64,000 nucleotides of DNA, from the NCBI GenBank assembly GCA_031548545.1, contig JAVBQY010000011.1, forward strand, positions 69,147 to 133,146, in the 5' to 3' direction. Of this stretch, positions 41,438 through 50,577 are shown in pieces. Below the pieces are notes generated by a model that worked only from the letters and a program-made list of their open reading frames with translations, made no database searches and was not told where the DNA came from. Positions within the stretch are counted from its first letter, which is position 1, and each line of letters begins with the position of its first letter. The translations under genes were made by a program, and so were the position numbers. Source of the stretch: UBA932 sp031548545. GTDB taxonomy: Bacteria > Bacteroidota > Bacteroidia > Bacteroidales > UBA932.

Positions 41438-44400
41438 ATGTACAAAAAAATCTTCGTTCAAGTGCAAAACAGCCGTTGGCCGGCGCCCGTATCCCCATCA
41501 GGTATGCGGCGTATGCTTGTAATGGGCTTGTTGTTGCTGGTATTTCCTGTTGCGCTGTTAGCGCAGAATACGATCACCATCACCGGTAGGGTTTTGGATG
41601 ATTTTAATGAACCAGCTGTAGGAGTGAGTGTTATGGTAAAAAATGCAAAAACTGCAGCTTTTACAGACGTGGATGGTACTTATTCTATAAAGGCTGCGCC
41701 TAATGCCGTGCTGGTTTTCTCTTTCCTTGGGTTGACCACAAAGGAGGAGGCGGTAAATGGCCGGACGAAGATTGATGTGATCATGAGTCAGGATGCACAA
41801 CAGTTGAGTGAAGTGGTGGTAGTGGGTTATGGCCAGATGAAACGCAGTGACCTTACCGGCTCTGTGGTTTCGGTATCTTCGGATGCTATTGCCCAATCCA
41901 TCCCTACCTCTATTGACCAGGTCTTGCAGGGACGTGCTGCCGGGGTACAGGTAACCCAGAACTCCGGTATTCCGGGTGGTAGTTCCTCCATCCGTATCCG
42001 CGGGGTTAACTCGCTGAACTCCTCCAATGAGCCTATCTTTGTGATTGACGGGGTGGTGATTGACGGTGCAACCGGATCTAACAGTATCAACGCCTTGTCT
42101 TCTATCAATCCATCGGATATCGTATCTATGGACGTCTTGAAAGATGCTTCGGCGACAGCAATTTACGGATCACGCGGCGCCAATGGTGTCATCATCATCA
42201 CCACCAAACGCGGCGAGAAAGGGGATGCCCGCATCAACTACGATGGTTTCCTGGGGGTACAGATGATGCCTAAAAAGCTGGATATGTTAAATCTTCAGCA
42301 ATATGCCTACCATAAGAACGAGCGTACAAAGATCATGGGACATCCGATGGACGATAATTTCGTTCGTCCGGACCTCCTGGGTGATGGTACCGACTGGCAG
42401 GACGAACTATTTAACCCCGCCTTTATGCAGAGCCATAACCTGTCTATTTCAGGGGGTACGGACAAGGTGGTGTATGCTATGAGCGCCGGTTATCTCGACC
42501 AGGACGGTATAGCCCTGGGCTCAGGTTTCAAGCGGTTGAACCTCCGCGGATCTATTGAGGCGGATTTGAAGAAATGGCTGAAAGCCGGAGCAAACTTTGC
42601 CCTGGGTAATACCAAGCAGATTATAACGGTTGCAGACAATGACCTTATTAATATGGCGCTGCAGCAAACGCCCAACGTGGCGGCCCGCAACCCGGACGGC
42701 AGTTACGGCGGTCCGGACACCGATGAGTTTGTTCAGTCCAACCCCGTGGGGTTGGCCCAGTTGAAAGAAAACACTGCGGAAATCTCGGATATCCGCAGCG
42801 GAATCTATCTGGACTTTAAATTTATGGAAGGATTGAACCTGCGTACGGAGTTCTCCAGTGACATCAGCATGAATAATACCTATAAATTTACGCCCACTTA
42901 TACTTTCGGCGCTATCCACAATGATGTTCGCGAGTCTACCCGGACGAAATCTTACAATGTGTATTGGTCATGGCGTAATGTGTTGACTTATAATAAGACC
43001 TTTGCAGAAAAGCATACAATCAATGCCATGTTGGGCCAGGAAATGCAGGATTCCCGTTGGGAGTACCTGATGGGAACCCGTACGGGCTTTTTGACCAACA
43101 ATGCCAAAGACCTGGATGCAGGTGACGCTACTACGGCCCAGAATGCGGGCAATAGCGGAGAAAGCAGCCTGCTCTCTTTCTTCGGCCGCGCTTTCTATTC
43201 ATTTGACGATCGCTACCTGTTGACGGCGACCCTGCGTTATGACGGTTCTTCCAAATTTGACAAGAGCAACCAGTGGGGGCTTTTCCCTTCGGCTGCCGTA
43301 GCCTGGAAAATTTCCAACGAAAGTTTCTTCAAGGAAACCGAAGCGCTTAACTTCATGAATAATTTCAAGTTCCGCGCCGGTTGGGGTATTGTGGGTAACC
43401 AGAACATCCCCAACTATGCCTATACCTCGGTAATGTCATCTGTACCTACCATTTGGGGTACGGGTATGCTCAGCGGTAATACCGCCAATCCGGATGTGCA
43501 ATGGGAAAAAACAACCTCTGTCAACCTGGGGGTGGATATGAACTTTTTCAATAACCGTATCGAAGTGATTTTTGATTGGTACAATAAACAGACGGATAAC
43601 CTGTTGCTTCAGGTTCCCCTGCCTGCTTATGTGGGCTCCAGCGGACAAGGTTCCACTACGCCACCCTGGGTGAACGTAGGATCATTACAGAACCGCGGGG
43701 TTGAGTTTACACTTAATACCTTAAATATAGACAAAGGCGGATTCACCTGGCGTTCGAATATCGTTATTTCCTCCAATAGAAATAAAGTATTGTCCCTCCA
43801 AACGGCCAGCGCCGCCCTGGACAAGACCCTCTCCAAAGGTTCCGAAACCACCATTGTTACCCGCACCCAGGTGGGACAGCCGATTGGCCAGTTCTATGGT
43901 TATGAAGTGATAGGCCGTTTCAATAGCGCTACGGACATGTATTATAAGGATGCCGACGGCAGTGTGAAAAAAGTGGCCATGCCCGAAGGCATACCTGTCA
44001 GCGAAACCGGTGTGTGGGTGGGTGACCTGATGTTCCGTGATGTCAACGGAGACGGTGTAATCAATGATGCCGACCGTACCTTTATCGGAAACCCCGAACC
44101 CAAATTTACGTTCGGTTTTGGCAATACCTTTAGTTATAAAGGCTTTGATCTGACTGTTTACCTTAATGGTTCTTACGGTAATAAGGTGTTCAACTGGATG
44201 CAACGCTGGACGGAAGACCCGCGCCAGTCCACCAATATCACCATGCATGCCCGTGATTATGCCAAGTTGGGGGTGATAGATCCTGCGGCCTCTGGCACCG
44301 ACTATCGTAACCTTCAGGTTATAGGCGGCGCCTGGGATATGCCGCGCCTCTCCCCCGCGGACGCCAATAAAAATCAACGTGTATCCGACCGTTACATAGA

Positions 44401-44650
44401 AGATGGCTCTTACCTCCGTATACAGAATATTTCTTTGGGTTATACTTTCCCGGCAGAATGGACAAGAAAGATCTACATTGAAAATCTGAAGGTTTATGCC
44501 AATATTCAGAACCTGTATACCTTTACCAACTACGAAGGCTATGATCCCGAGCTGGGTTCCATCGGACAGGACGCTTTGTTGAGCGGCATTGACAATGGCC
44601 GTTATCCTTCTCCCCGGGTCTTCACTTTTGGTCTGAATATTACGTTCTAA
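41438..44650 (+). CDS. SusC/RagA family TonB-linked outer membrane protein
   Basis: This 1070-residue outer-membrane importer has a signal peptide ending near L-L-A-Q (about residue 43) and a carboxypeptidase-regulatory-like domain (about 45-125). The TonB-dependent plug follows, with V-V-V-G-Y-G and G-R-A-A-G-V-Q-V and the family's I-R-I-R-G-V-N-S-L. A 22-strand barrel ends in F-G-L-N-I-T-F. With SusD it imports oligosaccharides by a lid mechanism powered by TonB. Context gives xylooligosaccharides as substrate. susD begins 19 bases later. Confidence 0.95.
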   Translation: MYKKIFVQVQNSRWPAPVSPSGMRRMLVMGLLLLVFPVALLAQNTITITGRVLDDFNEPAVGVSVMVKNAKTAAFTDVDGTYSIKAAPNAVLVFSFLGLTTKEEAVNGRTKIDVIMSQDAQQLSEVVVVGYGQMKRSDLTGSVVSVSSDAIAQSIPTSIDQVLQGRAAGVQVTQNSGIPGGSSSIRIRGVNSLNSSNEPIFVIDGVVIDGATGSNSINALSSINPSDIVSMDVLKDASATAIYGSRGANGVIIITTKRGEKGDARINYDGFLGVQMMPKKLDMLNLQQYAYHKNERTKIMGHPMDDNFVRPDLLGDGTDWQDELFNPAFMQSHNLSISGGTDKVVYAMSAGYLDQDGIALGSGFKRLNLRGSIEADLKKWLKAGANFALGNTKQIITVADNDLINMALQQTPNVAARNPDGSYGGPDTDEFVQSNPVGLAQLKENTAEISDIRSGIYLDFKFMEGLNLRTEFSSDISMNNTYKFTPTYTFGAIHNDVRESTRTKSYNVYWSWRNVLTYNKTFAEKHTINAMLGQEMQDSRWEYLMGTRTGFLTNNAKDLDAGDATTAQNAGNSGESSLLSFFGRAFYSFDDRYLLTATLRYDGSSKFDKSNQWGLFPSAAVAWKISNESFFKETEALNFMNNFKFRAGWGIVGNQNIPNYAYTSVMSSVPTIWGTGMLSGNTANPDVQWEKTTSVNLGVDMNFFNNRIEVIFDWYNKQTDNLLLQVPLPAYVGSSGQGSTTPPWVNVGSLQNRGVEFTLNTLNIDKGGFTWRSNIVISSNRNKVLSLQTASAALDKTLSKGSETTIVTRTQVGQPIGQFYGYEVIGRFNSATDMYYKDADGSVKKVAMPEGIPVSETGVWVGDLMFRDVNGDGVINDADRTFIGNPEPKFTFGFGNTFSYKGFDLTVYLNGSYGNKVFNWMQRWTEDPRQSTNITMHARDYAKLGVIDPAASGTDYRNLQVIGGAWDMPRLSPADANKNQRVSDRYIEDGSYLRIQNISLGYTFPAEWTRKIYIENLKVYANIQNLYTFTNYEGYDPELGSIGQDALLSGIDNGRYPSPRVFTFGLNITF

Positions 44651-44669
44651 ACATTAACCGTTGATTATT

Positions 44670-46304
44670 ATGAAAAGAATATATAAACTCCTCACTGTTT
44701 CTACCGTAGCCCTGTTGTCCCTGGGGGCCTGCAACGAGTTTCTCGAAGTGGTGCCGAACGACCGGGTTACCCTTGATAACTTTTTTACTTCCAATGAAGA
44801 CCTGATGGCAGCTACGGCGCCGTTGTACAACAAGGTTTGGTTTGACTTTAACGATAAATTTTATTTCGGTTTGGGCGAGGGCCGTTCCAACAATATGTTT
44901 GCGCCTTACTCCGATTATATTTATCCGTTCACAACGCTGACGGAAGATGCATTGACCGGTCCTATGGTCAGCGCCTGGCAATCGTTCTATAATGTGATCG
45001 GACAGTCGAACAATGCATTAAACAATATCAAAGAAAAAGCCACCGGCGTGACCGGGGACCAGAAAAATGCCGCCATGGCCGAATGCCGTTTTATGCGTGG
45101 TACGGCGTATTGGTACCTGGCTTCTCTCTGGGAAAATGTAATTATCATTGAAGATAACCGCAGCCTGGTCGCCAACCCCGTTGTTCCGACCAACCCGCGG
45201 ATTGACGTCTTTGAATTTGCCATGCGCGACCTGGAATTTGCCGCAGCTTATCTGCCCGAAGTATCGCCGGCGTCCGGCCGTTTGAACAAATACAGCGCCT
45301 ATGCGATGCTTTCCCGCGTGTACCTTTCGCGGGCAGGCTTGACCGGAGATGATCGCAATAGCGGTCAGCGTGACGCCAATTATTTGGAGCTGGCCCGTAA
45401 GGCTGCCGAAATGGTCTGCAAAGAAAGCAACTATTCGTTAATGAAAAATTATGAAGACCTGTTCAAGGTAGAGAACAATAACAATACCGAAAGCATCTTT
45501 GCCCTGCAATGGTTGCCCGGCTTTACGGTGAACACCGGATACGGTATCGTCAATACCCAGCAGTCTTACCTGGCGCCCAGTTCGGATATTACCGGGGATG
45601 ACAGGGCGTGGGGCGGCGCTACTTATGCCTCTTATGACCTGTTGAGAACCTATAATATACAGGATGATATTCGCCGCAAGGCCACGGTAATGGCATACGG
45701 TGACGTTTATCCGGAACTTAATTCCGCCAATGGCGGGTACACTCAGGATAAGACACACCAGTGTTATGTAAAAAAAGGTGTAGTCGGCGGGCCGAAGGAT
45801 ACCGATGGAAAGGCGGCTTACGGCAACTCTGCGCTCAACAGCTATATGATGCGTCTGGCCGAAGTGTACCTGATTTATGCGGAAGCCGTCCTGGGTAATA
45901 ACGCCTCCACCAGCGATGCCGATGCCTTGTTCTACTATAATGAGGTGCGCAAGCGCGCCGGAATGCCCGTACGCTCGGCGATCACCTATGATGATATCCA
46001 CTATGAACGCCGTATAGAATTGGCCATTGAAGGCCAGTACTGGTATGACCTGGTACGCCGCTCTTACTACCGTCAGGAAGAAGTGATCGGTTATATGAAT
46101 AACCAGGAACGTGCGCAGCAATATGAATATGATAAAGACGCGCATACCACCACAATTACCAGTAAAGACTCCCGTCCGGTGGAAACGGCTACCGTAGCCA
46201 AGTTACGCATGCCTTACCCCGAATCGGAGGTGGTACAGAATCCCCTGCTGAGGCAGCCGCCCGTACCCTACGTATTCACAGAAGCTAAAATCACCTTGTT
46301 TTAA
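44670..46304 (+). CDS. SusD/RagB family nutrient-binding outer membrane lipoprotein
   Basis: This 544-residue surface lipoprotein forms the lid of the SusC channel. The lipobox is L-S-L-G-A-C-N near residue 23, followed by F-L-E-V-V-P, the usual SusD start. The tetratricopeptide-like helical core contains A-x-x-R-F-M-R-G-T-A-Y-W-Y and R-L-N-K-Y-S-A-Y-A-M-L-S-R-V-Y-L, and the C-terminal R-R-I-E-L-A-I-E-G-Q-Y-W-Y-D-L-V-R segment is a strong family mark. The ATG at 44670 is chosen over an upstream TTG (44661). It is translated with susC. Confidence 0.95.
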   Translation: MKRIYKLLTVSTVALLSLGACNEFLEVVPNDRVTLDNFFTSNEDLMAATAPLYNKVWFDFNDKFYFGLGEGRSNNMFAPYSDYIYPFTTLTEDALTGPMVSAWQSFYNVIGQSNNALNNIKEKATGVTGDQKNAAMAECRFMRGTAYWYLASLWENVIIIEDNRSLVANPVVPTNPRIDVFEFAMRDLEFAAAYLPEVSPASGRLNKYSAYAMLSRVYLSRAGLTGDDRNSGQRDANYLELARKAAEMVCKESNYSLMKNYEDLFKVENNNNTESIFALQWLPGFTVNTGYGIVNTQQSYLAPSSDITGDDRAWGGATYASYDLLRTYNIQDDIRRKATVMAYGDVYPELNSANGGYTQDKTHQCYVKKGVVGGPKDTDGKAAYGNSALNSYMMRLAEVYLIYAEAVLGNNASTSDADALFYYNEVRKRAGMPVRSAITYDDIHYERRIELAIEGQYWYDLVRRSYYRQEEVIGYMNNQERAQQYEYDKDAHTTTITSKDSRPVETATVAKLRMPYPESEVVQNPLLRQPPVPYVFTEAKITLF

Positions 46305-46325
46305 CGATCTAAATTAAACAGAGCT

Positions 46326-47669
46326 ATGAATAGCATAATCAATATGAAAAAAGTAATGGGATGGGTAGCGGCGTTTTCCTGCGTAGCGCTGCTGATCGCC
46401 TCTTGTACTAAAGATAAAGAGTATCCGTCAAACAACGATCCGGTAAAGGTAACCAGCGTGCATCTTAGTGATGCTAAGGATAGTGTGGCGGACCGGACGG
46501 TTCAATTTGTCCGTCTCGGACAGCTTATCCGCCTTGAAGGCTCAGGCTTCCTCGGTATGCAGAAAATTTATATTAACGGAGTGAACGCCTACTTCAACCC
46601 CACCTTGATGACCAATACCTCTATGATTGTGAAAGTGCCCAATGACGCACCGATTGTAGATGCCGATGAAGATGTAAGGAACACCATCCGCTTTGTAAAA
46701 TCGGGGGATAACCAAATGTTATACCCATTTGACATTCGCATGGCTGCGCCTTCTATCAGCCGTATTTCGCACACCCTGCCGCAGGCCGGCGAAAAGATTT
46801 ATATTTACGGTACTAATCTTTATGAAATCCATACGATTACTTTCCCCGGAGACATTGTGGTGACTACCGGTATAGCATCGGATAACGAGGATGGAAAGTA
46901 TTGCAGTGTGACGGTTCCCGCCGGCATTACCGAATCCGGCGCTGTGCTGGTCGAAGGCGCAGCCGGAGGAGCTTATTCTCCGCGTTATTTCAATTTCAGA
47001 GAAGGTTTGTACTTAACGGATTTTGGTAGTGATGCACACCATGGCTGGGGTAGCAGCAGCGGATTGTCCGGTGACCTTACCGAAGTTATTCCTGCCACGG
47101 GAACGGCGTCGAAATCGCAGGGAATTTATCGCGCATTTAACCCTGACCAAGCGACCATTCCTGCCGGTGCGGTTGACTATGCATTCTATTGGTCCAACAG
47201 TAGTTATTGGAACACCGTGTTCACCGCAGCCGTAATTCCGTCTACTACGCCGACCTCGCTTTGTGCAGTGCAGATGGATGTGTATTTTGACGGTGAATGG
47301 AATTCCGGTTCTATCCGTATGGTAGTAGCCGACGGCGCCGGCGCCAGCCGCTATTGCATGACTTACACCCCCTGGGTGGTGAACGGTAAGCGGGTGGAAT
47401 TTACCAATCCGGGCGGATGGTTTACGATAACGCTTCCTTTCAGCGATAGCCCGGACTATGTGGAAAAAACCTTTGCCGAAGTGAGCAATTCTGTGAATAC
47501 CGCCAATTACAAGCAGTGGGGACCTCATTTTGACAATACCGATATTACCTCCGGAACCGGTGATAATAAAGTGATATTACAACCGGCTACACCTACCAAT
47601 GTGAAAGTCTATATAGATAATATCCGTGTCGTTCCCCTCGAAGTGCCGGCATACAGTGACTACAAATAA
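46326..47669 (+). CDS. Surface glycan-binding lipoprotein (IPT/TIG-containing, xylan SGBP)
   Basis: This 447-residue lipoprotein has the lipobox L-I-A-S-C near residue 27. Two immunoglobulin-like IPT/TIG units follow (about 45-150 and 150-235; G-S-G-F-L-G-M-Q-K-I-Y-I-N-G and G-E-K-I-Y-I-Y-G-T-N-L mark them). The last 210 residues are aromatic-rich (W-G-S-S-S-G, F-Y-W-S-N-S-S-Y-W) and should hold the glycan-binding face. The third gene after susCD in xylan loci commonly encodes such a protein. It probably holds xylan at the cell surface; binding itself is inferred. Confidence 0.85.
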   Translation: MNSIINMKKVMGWVAAFSCVALLIASCTKDKEYPSNNDPVKVTSVHLSDAKDSVADRTVQFVRLGQLIRLEGSGFLGMQKIYINGVNAYFNPTLMTNTSMIVKVPNDAPIVDADEDVRNTIRFVKSGDNQMLYPFDIRMAAPSISRISHTLPQAGEKIYIYGTNLYEIHTITFPGDIVVTTGIASDNEDGKYCSVTVPAGITESGAVLVEGAAGGAYSPRYFNFREGLYLTDFGSDAHHGWGSSSGLSGDLTEVIPATGTASKSQGIYRAFNPDQATIPAGAVDYAFYWSNSSYWNTVFTAAVIPSTTPTSLCAVQMDVYFDGEWNSGSIRMVVADGAGASRYCMTYTPWVVNGKRVEFTNPGGWFTITLPFSDSPDYVEKTFAEVSNSVNTANYKQWGPHFDNTDITSGTGDNKVILQPATPTNVKVYIDNIRVVPLEVPAYSDYK

Positions 47670-47698
47670 TCAATTCCGATAATAAAAAAAATACATAT

Positions 47699-50512
47699 AT
47701 GAGAAAGTTGAAATTCTTTATTCCGGTAGCCCTGCTGGCCTTTGCGGTGCTGACTTCCTGTGAGAAGAAGGAAGCCTACGAAGGGGACGACAAGCAGCAT
47801 ATCACCGATGTGAATGATATTCCGCTGACCGATGATGAAAAATTGAGCCTCTACGGTAACCTGGTGAAATATGCGTCTAAAGATATTTATACAGGTTCCG
47901 GTATAACCATGTCGGATTATACGGATAAGCCGGATTACCGTGAGTTGGTGAACCGTAATTTCAATGCGGTAACGCTGGGTTATGAAATGAAGCATGGCGC
48001 TATGGTGACCAGCAGCGGCTCATTGAACTTCATAAAAGTAGATAATTTTGTGTCGATGTTGCCCGATTCCATAGATCTTTATGGTCATACGCTGGCCTGG
48101 CACCAAAATCAGAATGCTACCTATTTGAACGGACTGATTGCGCCTACACCTATTCCCGATCCTATAGGCACCAATCTGTTTAATGTATCGGTTTTGAAAG
48201 ACGGCAGCTTTACCGGTTGGACCAAGCAGAACAATGCTGCCGGCATTACAACAGCCGCGGGTAAGGGGCTGCAGTCGACCGATCCTGCCGTACAGTTTGT
48301 CAACGGTACGGGTAGTGAGTACTACAGTACACAGTTGATTAGTCCGGCTATTACGGTAGATCCCGCCGGTACTTATGTCTTGTCCTTTTATATTAAAGGG
48401 AGTGCGGCCGGTAAGGTGCGTGTCAGTTTTGATGGTCTCAGTAATAATTATCCCTGGTTGGATTGGTTAAATACCGGCAGCGCCTCGGGTGATTTTACCA
48501 CAGACGGCACCTGGCAGCACGTACAGGTTACATTGCCGACCCCTACCGCCGCTACATTTAAGGTGCAATTTGATATGGGTAAGACCCCTAATGTTACGTA
48601 CTGGATTGACGCCAATTACATGGAGTTGGTGAACATGAATAGTACCCCTCCGGTGCCTCCGGGACCTAAACACACCAATTTGGTATCGGTGGGTGTCTTT
48701 GGTAGCTATCCGGAAGGTGGAGATCCTTACCCTGCATGGAACTCATGGGGCGGTACGGCCAGCAAGTCACGTGAAGTATCTGCCGACGGGCAGGGTTATA
48801 ATAACAGAGGAAAAGCCTTGATTATCCATAGTGAGGGCGGTACTGCAGGTTACAGTGTGCAGGCACAGACCACCTATACGGCGGCATTGGTCAACGGACA
48901 TGATTATCATGTTGAAGCCTGGATGAAAAGTACGGTAAGCGCAGGTGAAGTGCAGTTCTCTATCGCGGCCAGCGATCAGTATGGCCCTATAGAAACGCTT
49001 GGCACAGCCTGGAAAAAAATTCAATGGAATTTTACAGCTACAGCCGATAACCACACCAAACTCCTCTTTAATGTGGGTAAGGTGCCGGCAGATTATTATA
49101 TTGATAGTGTTTTGGTATACGATGTCACCCTTGAGGGGGGCGCAGGAACCGTAACGCCCACCTATACCAATCTGATCAGCAATCCGGATTTTGAACGCGA
49201 TGACCTGCCCGGCAATAATCATTATAAGTTGGGAGATTGGAATTCATATGGAGATAACAGCCCCGGCCGTGACCGTTCAAATGCAGAACACCATACCGGT
49301 GCGTATTCCATGAAGTTGACCAATCCTACCTCAAGCAGCGGCTATAAGGCGCAGGCTATTATTCCGCTGACCTTTATAGATGGTCATGAATACCATGCCG
49401 AAGCCTGGGTGAAATCATCCGTAGCCGGTGGTAAATTGCAAATGTTTAACCAAGATAATGGTTATTCTAAAGCCCACTACGGCAATGTGGAAACCGTAGG
49501 CACCGAATGGAAAAAAATAGAATTTGATTTCAGCTCTACCGTTACGGCGGTGCGCTTTGGCTTCCAGTTTGGTGAAGTGGCTGCGGATTATTATATTGAC
49601 GATGTGGTTGTATATGATAAAACAGCGGGTGTTACAGCCGCCAGGGCTAAGGCCAGGGCCGCCTCATTCCGTATGTCGGCTCAATCGATACGGCCGCAGG
49701 CCGCTATCCGTCCTTACGGCGGAAGCATAGAAAAAACACCGGAGCAGAAAACGCAGATTATTGGCGCCGCATTGCAGGATTGGATCAGCAAAATGGTGGG
49801 GCACTATAAGGATCGTGTAAATGCATGGGACGCCCTGAATGAACCCATTGCCGACAACGGACAGGTCCGCAACGCCAATAACACGCCGGTAGGCGCCTCC
49901 GATACTTTCGTATGGCAGACTTATCTTGGTAAATCATTTGGAGTGAAAGCCTTCCAATATGCACAGGCTGCCGGTAATGATACGGATATCCTCTTTGCCA
50001 ATGACTATAACCTGGAGCAAAGTACGGCTAAATTGCAGGCTTTCCTGGATTATGTAGAATATATTGACGATTCACTGGCAACCCTTGGCCTGCGTCCCGT
50101 AGACGGTTTGGGTACGCAAATGCACGTGTCCATCAATACAGATACCCTGGCCATTGACAATATGTTTGTGAAAATGGCGGCTACGGGCAAACTGATTAAA
50201 GTATCCGAATTGGACGTGAAGGTGGGCACTACGACCCCGAGCCCGGCCCAGTTGGCGGCCCAGATGAAGATGTACCGTTACGTGATCACTTCCTTTATGA
50301 AGCATGTGCCGGCCGCCCAGCGTTACGGCGTAACCATCTGGGGGGTGAATGACGGCGCCAATGAAAACTGGCTGGCCGATGACGCCCCCTGTATGTGGGA
50401 TAAGAAATTTAACCGTAAGCAGGCCTATAAGGGCGCTGCCGATGGCTTTGCCGGCCGCGATATCGGTAAAGACTTTAAGTACGAAGACCTGAAAAAGAAA
50501 GAACAGGAATAA
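47699..50512 (+). CDS. GH10 endo-xylanase with three binding modules inserted in the catalytic domain
   Basis: This 937-residue surface lipoprotein (lipobox V-L-T-S-C near residue 20) cuts beta-1,4-xylan. The GH10 barrel starts at about 45-145 (G-H-T-L-A-W-H), is interrupted, and resumes near 680 with acid/base Glu715 in W-D-A-L-N-E-P and nucleophile Glu837 in V-S-E-L-D-V. Between lie three beta-sandwich modules of the CBM4/CBM22 type (about 155-310, 325-480 and 485-645). The second and third are clearly similar, sharing W-K-K-I and A-D-Y-Y-I-D. Bacteroidota GH10 enzymes with an inserted CBM pair are known; three is unusual. An Arg/Ala-rich linker follows the third module. A hairpin lies just after the gene. 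Confidence 0.92.
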   Translation: MRKLKFFIPVALLAFAVLTSCEKKEAYEGDDKQHITDVNDIPLTDDEKLSLYGNLVKYASKDIYTGSGITMSDYTDKPDYRELVNRNFNAVTLGYEMKHGAMVTSSGSLNFIKVDNFVSMLPDSIDLYGHTLAWHQNQNATYLNGLIAPTPIPDPIGTNLFNVSVLKDGSFTGWTKQNNAAGITTAAGKGLQSTDPAVQFVNGTGSEYYSTQLISPAITVDPAGTYVLSFYIKGSAAGKVRVSFDGLSNNYPWLDWLNTGSASGDFTTDGTWQHVQVTLPTPTAATFKVQFDMGKTPNVTYWIDANYMELVNMNSTPPVPPGPKHTNLVSVGVFGSYPEGGDPYPAWNSWGGTASKSREVSADGQGYNNRGKALIIHSEGGTAGYSVQAQTTYTAALVNGHDYHVEAWMKSTVSAGEVQFSIAASDQYGPIETLGTAWKKIQWNFTATADNHTKLLFNVGKVPADYYIDSVLVYDVTLEGGAGTVTPTYTNLISNPDFERDDLPGNNHYKLGDWNSYGDNSPGRDRSNAEHHTGAYSMKLTNPTSSSGYKAQAIIPLTFIDGHEYHAEAWVKSSVAGGKLQMFNQDNGYSKAHYGNVETVGTEWKKIEFDFSSTVTAVRFGFQFGEVAADYYIDDVVVYDKTAGVTAARAKARAASFRMSAQSIRPQAAIRPYGGSIEKTPEQKTQIIGAALQDWISKMVGHYKDRVNAWDALNEPIADNGQVRNANNTPVGASDTFVWQTYLGKSFGVKAFQYAQAAGNDTDILFANDYNLEQSTAKLQAFLDYVEYIDDSLATLGLRPVDGLGTQMHVSINTDTLAIDNMFVKMAATGKLIKVSELDVKVGTTTPSPAQLAAQMKMYRYVITSFMKHVPAAQRYGVTIWGVNDGANENWLADDAPCMWDKKFNRKQAYKGAADGFAGRDIGKDFKYEDLKKKEQE

Positions 50513-50527
50513 GTTTAGTGTTGATGT

Positions 50528-50563
50528 AAATGGCTGCCTTGTCATCGTGCAGGCAGCCATTTT
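50528..50563 (+). terminator. Hairpin after the CBM-GH10 xylanase gene (possible partial terminator)
   Basis: AAATGGCTGCCT (50528-50539) pairs perfectly with AGGCAGCCATTT (50551-50562), a 12-pair stem with an 11-base loop. Only four T follow (50560-50563), then AATAAAA. It may end part of the transcripts so that susC-to-xylanase is made in excess over the downstream genes. Confidence 0.6.
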
Positions 50564-50577
50564 AATAAAAGATTATT

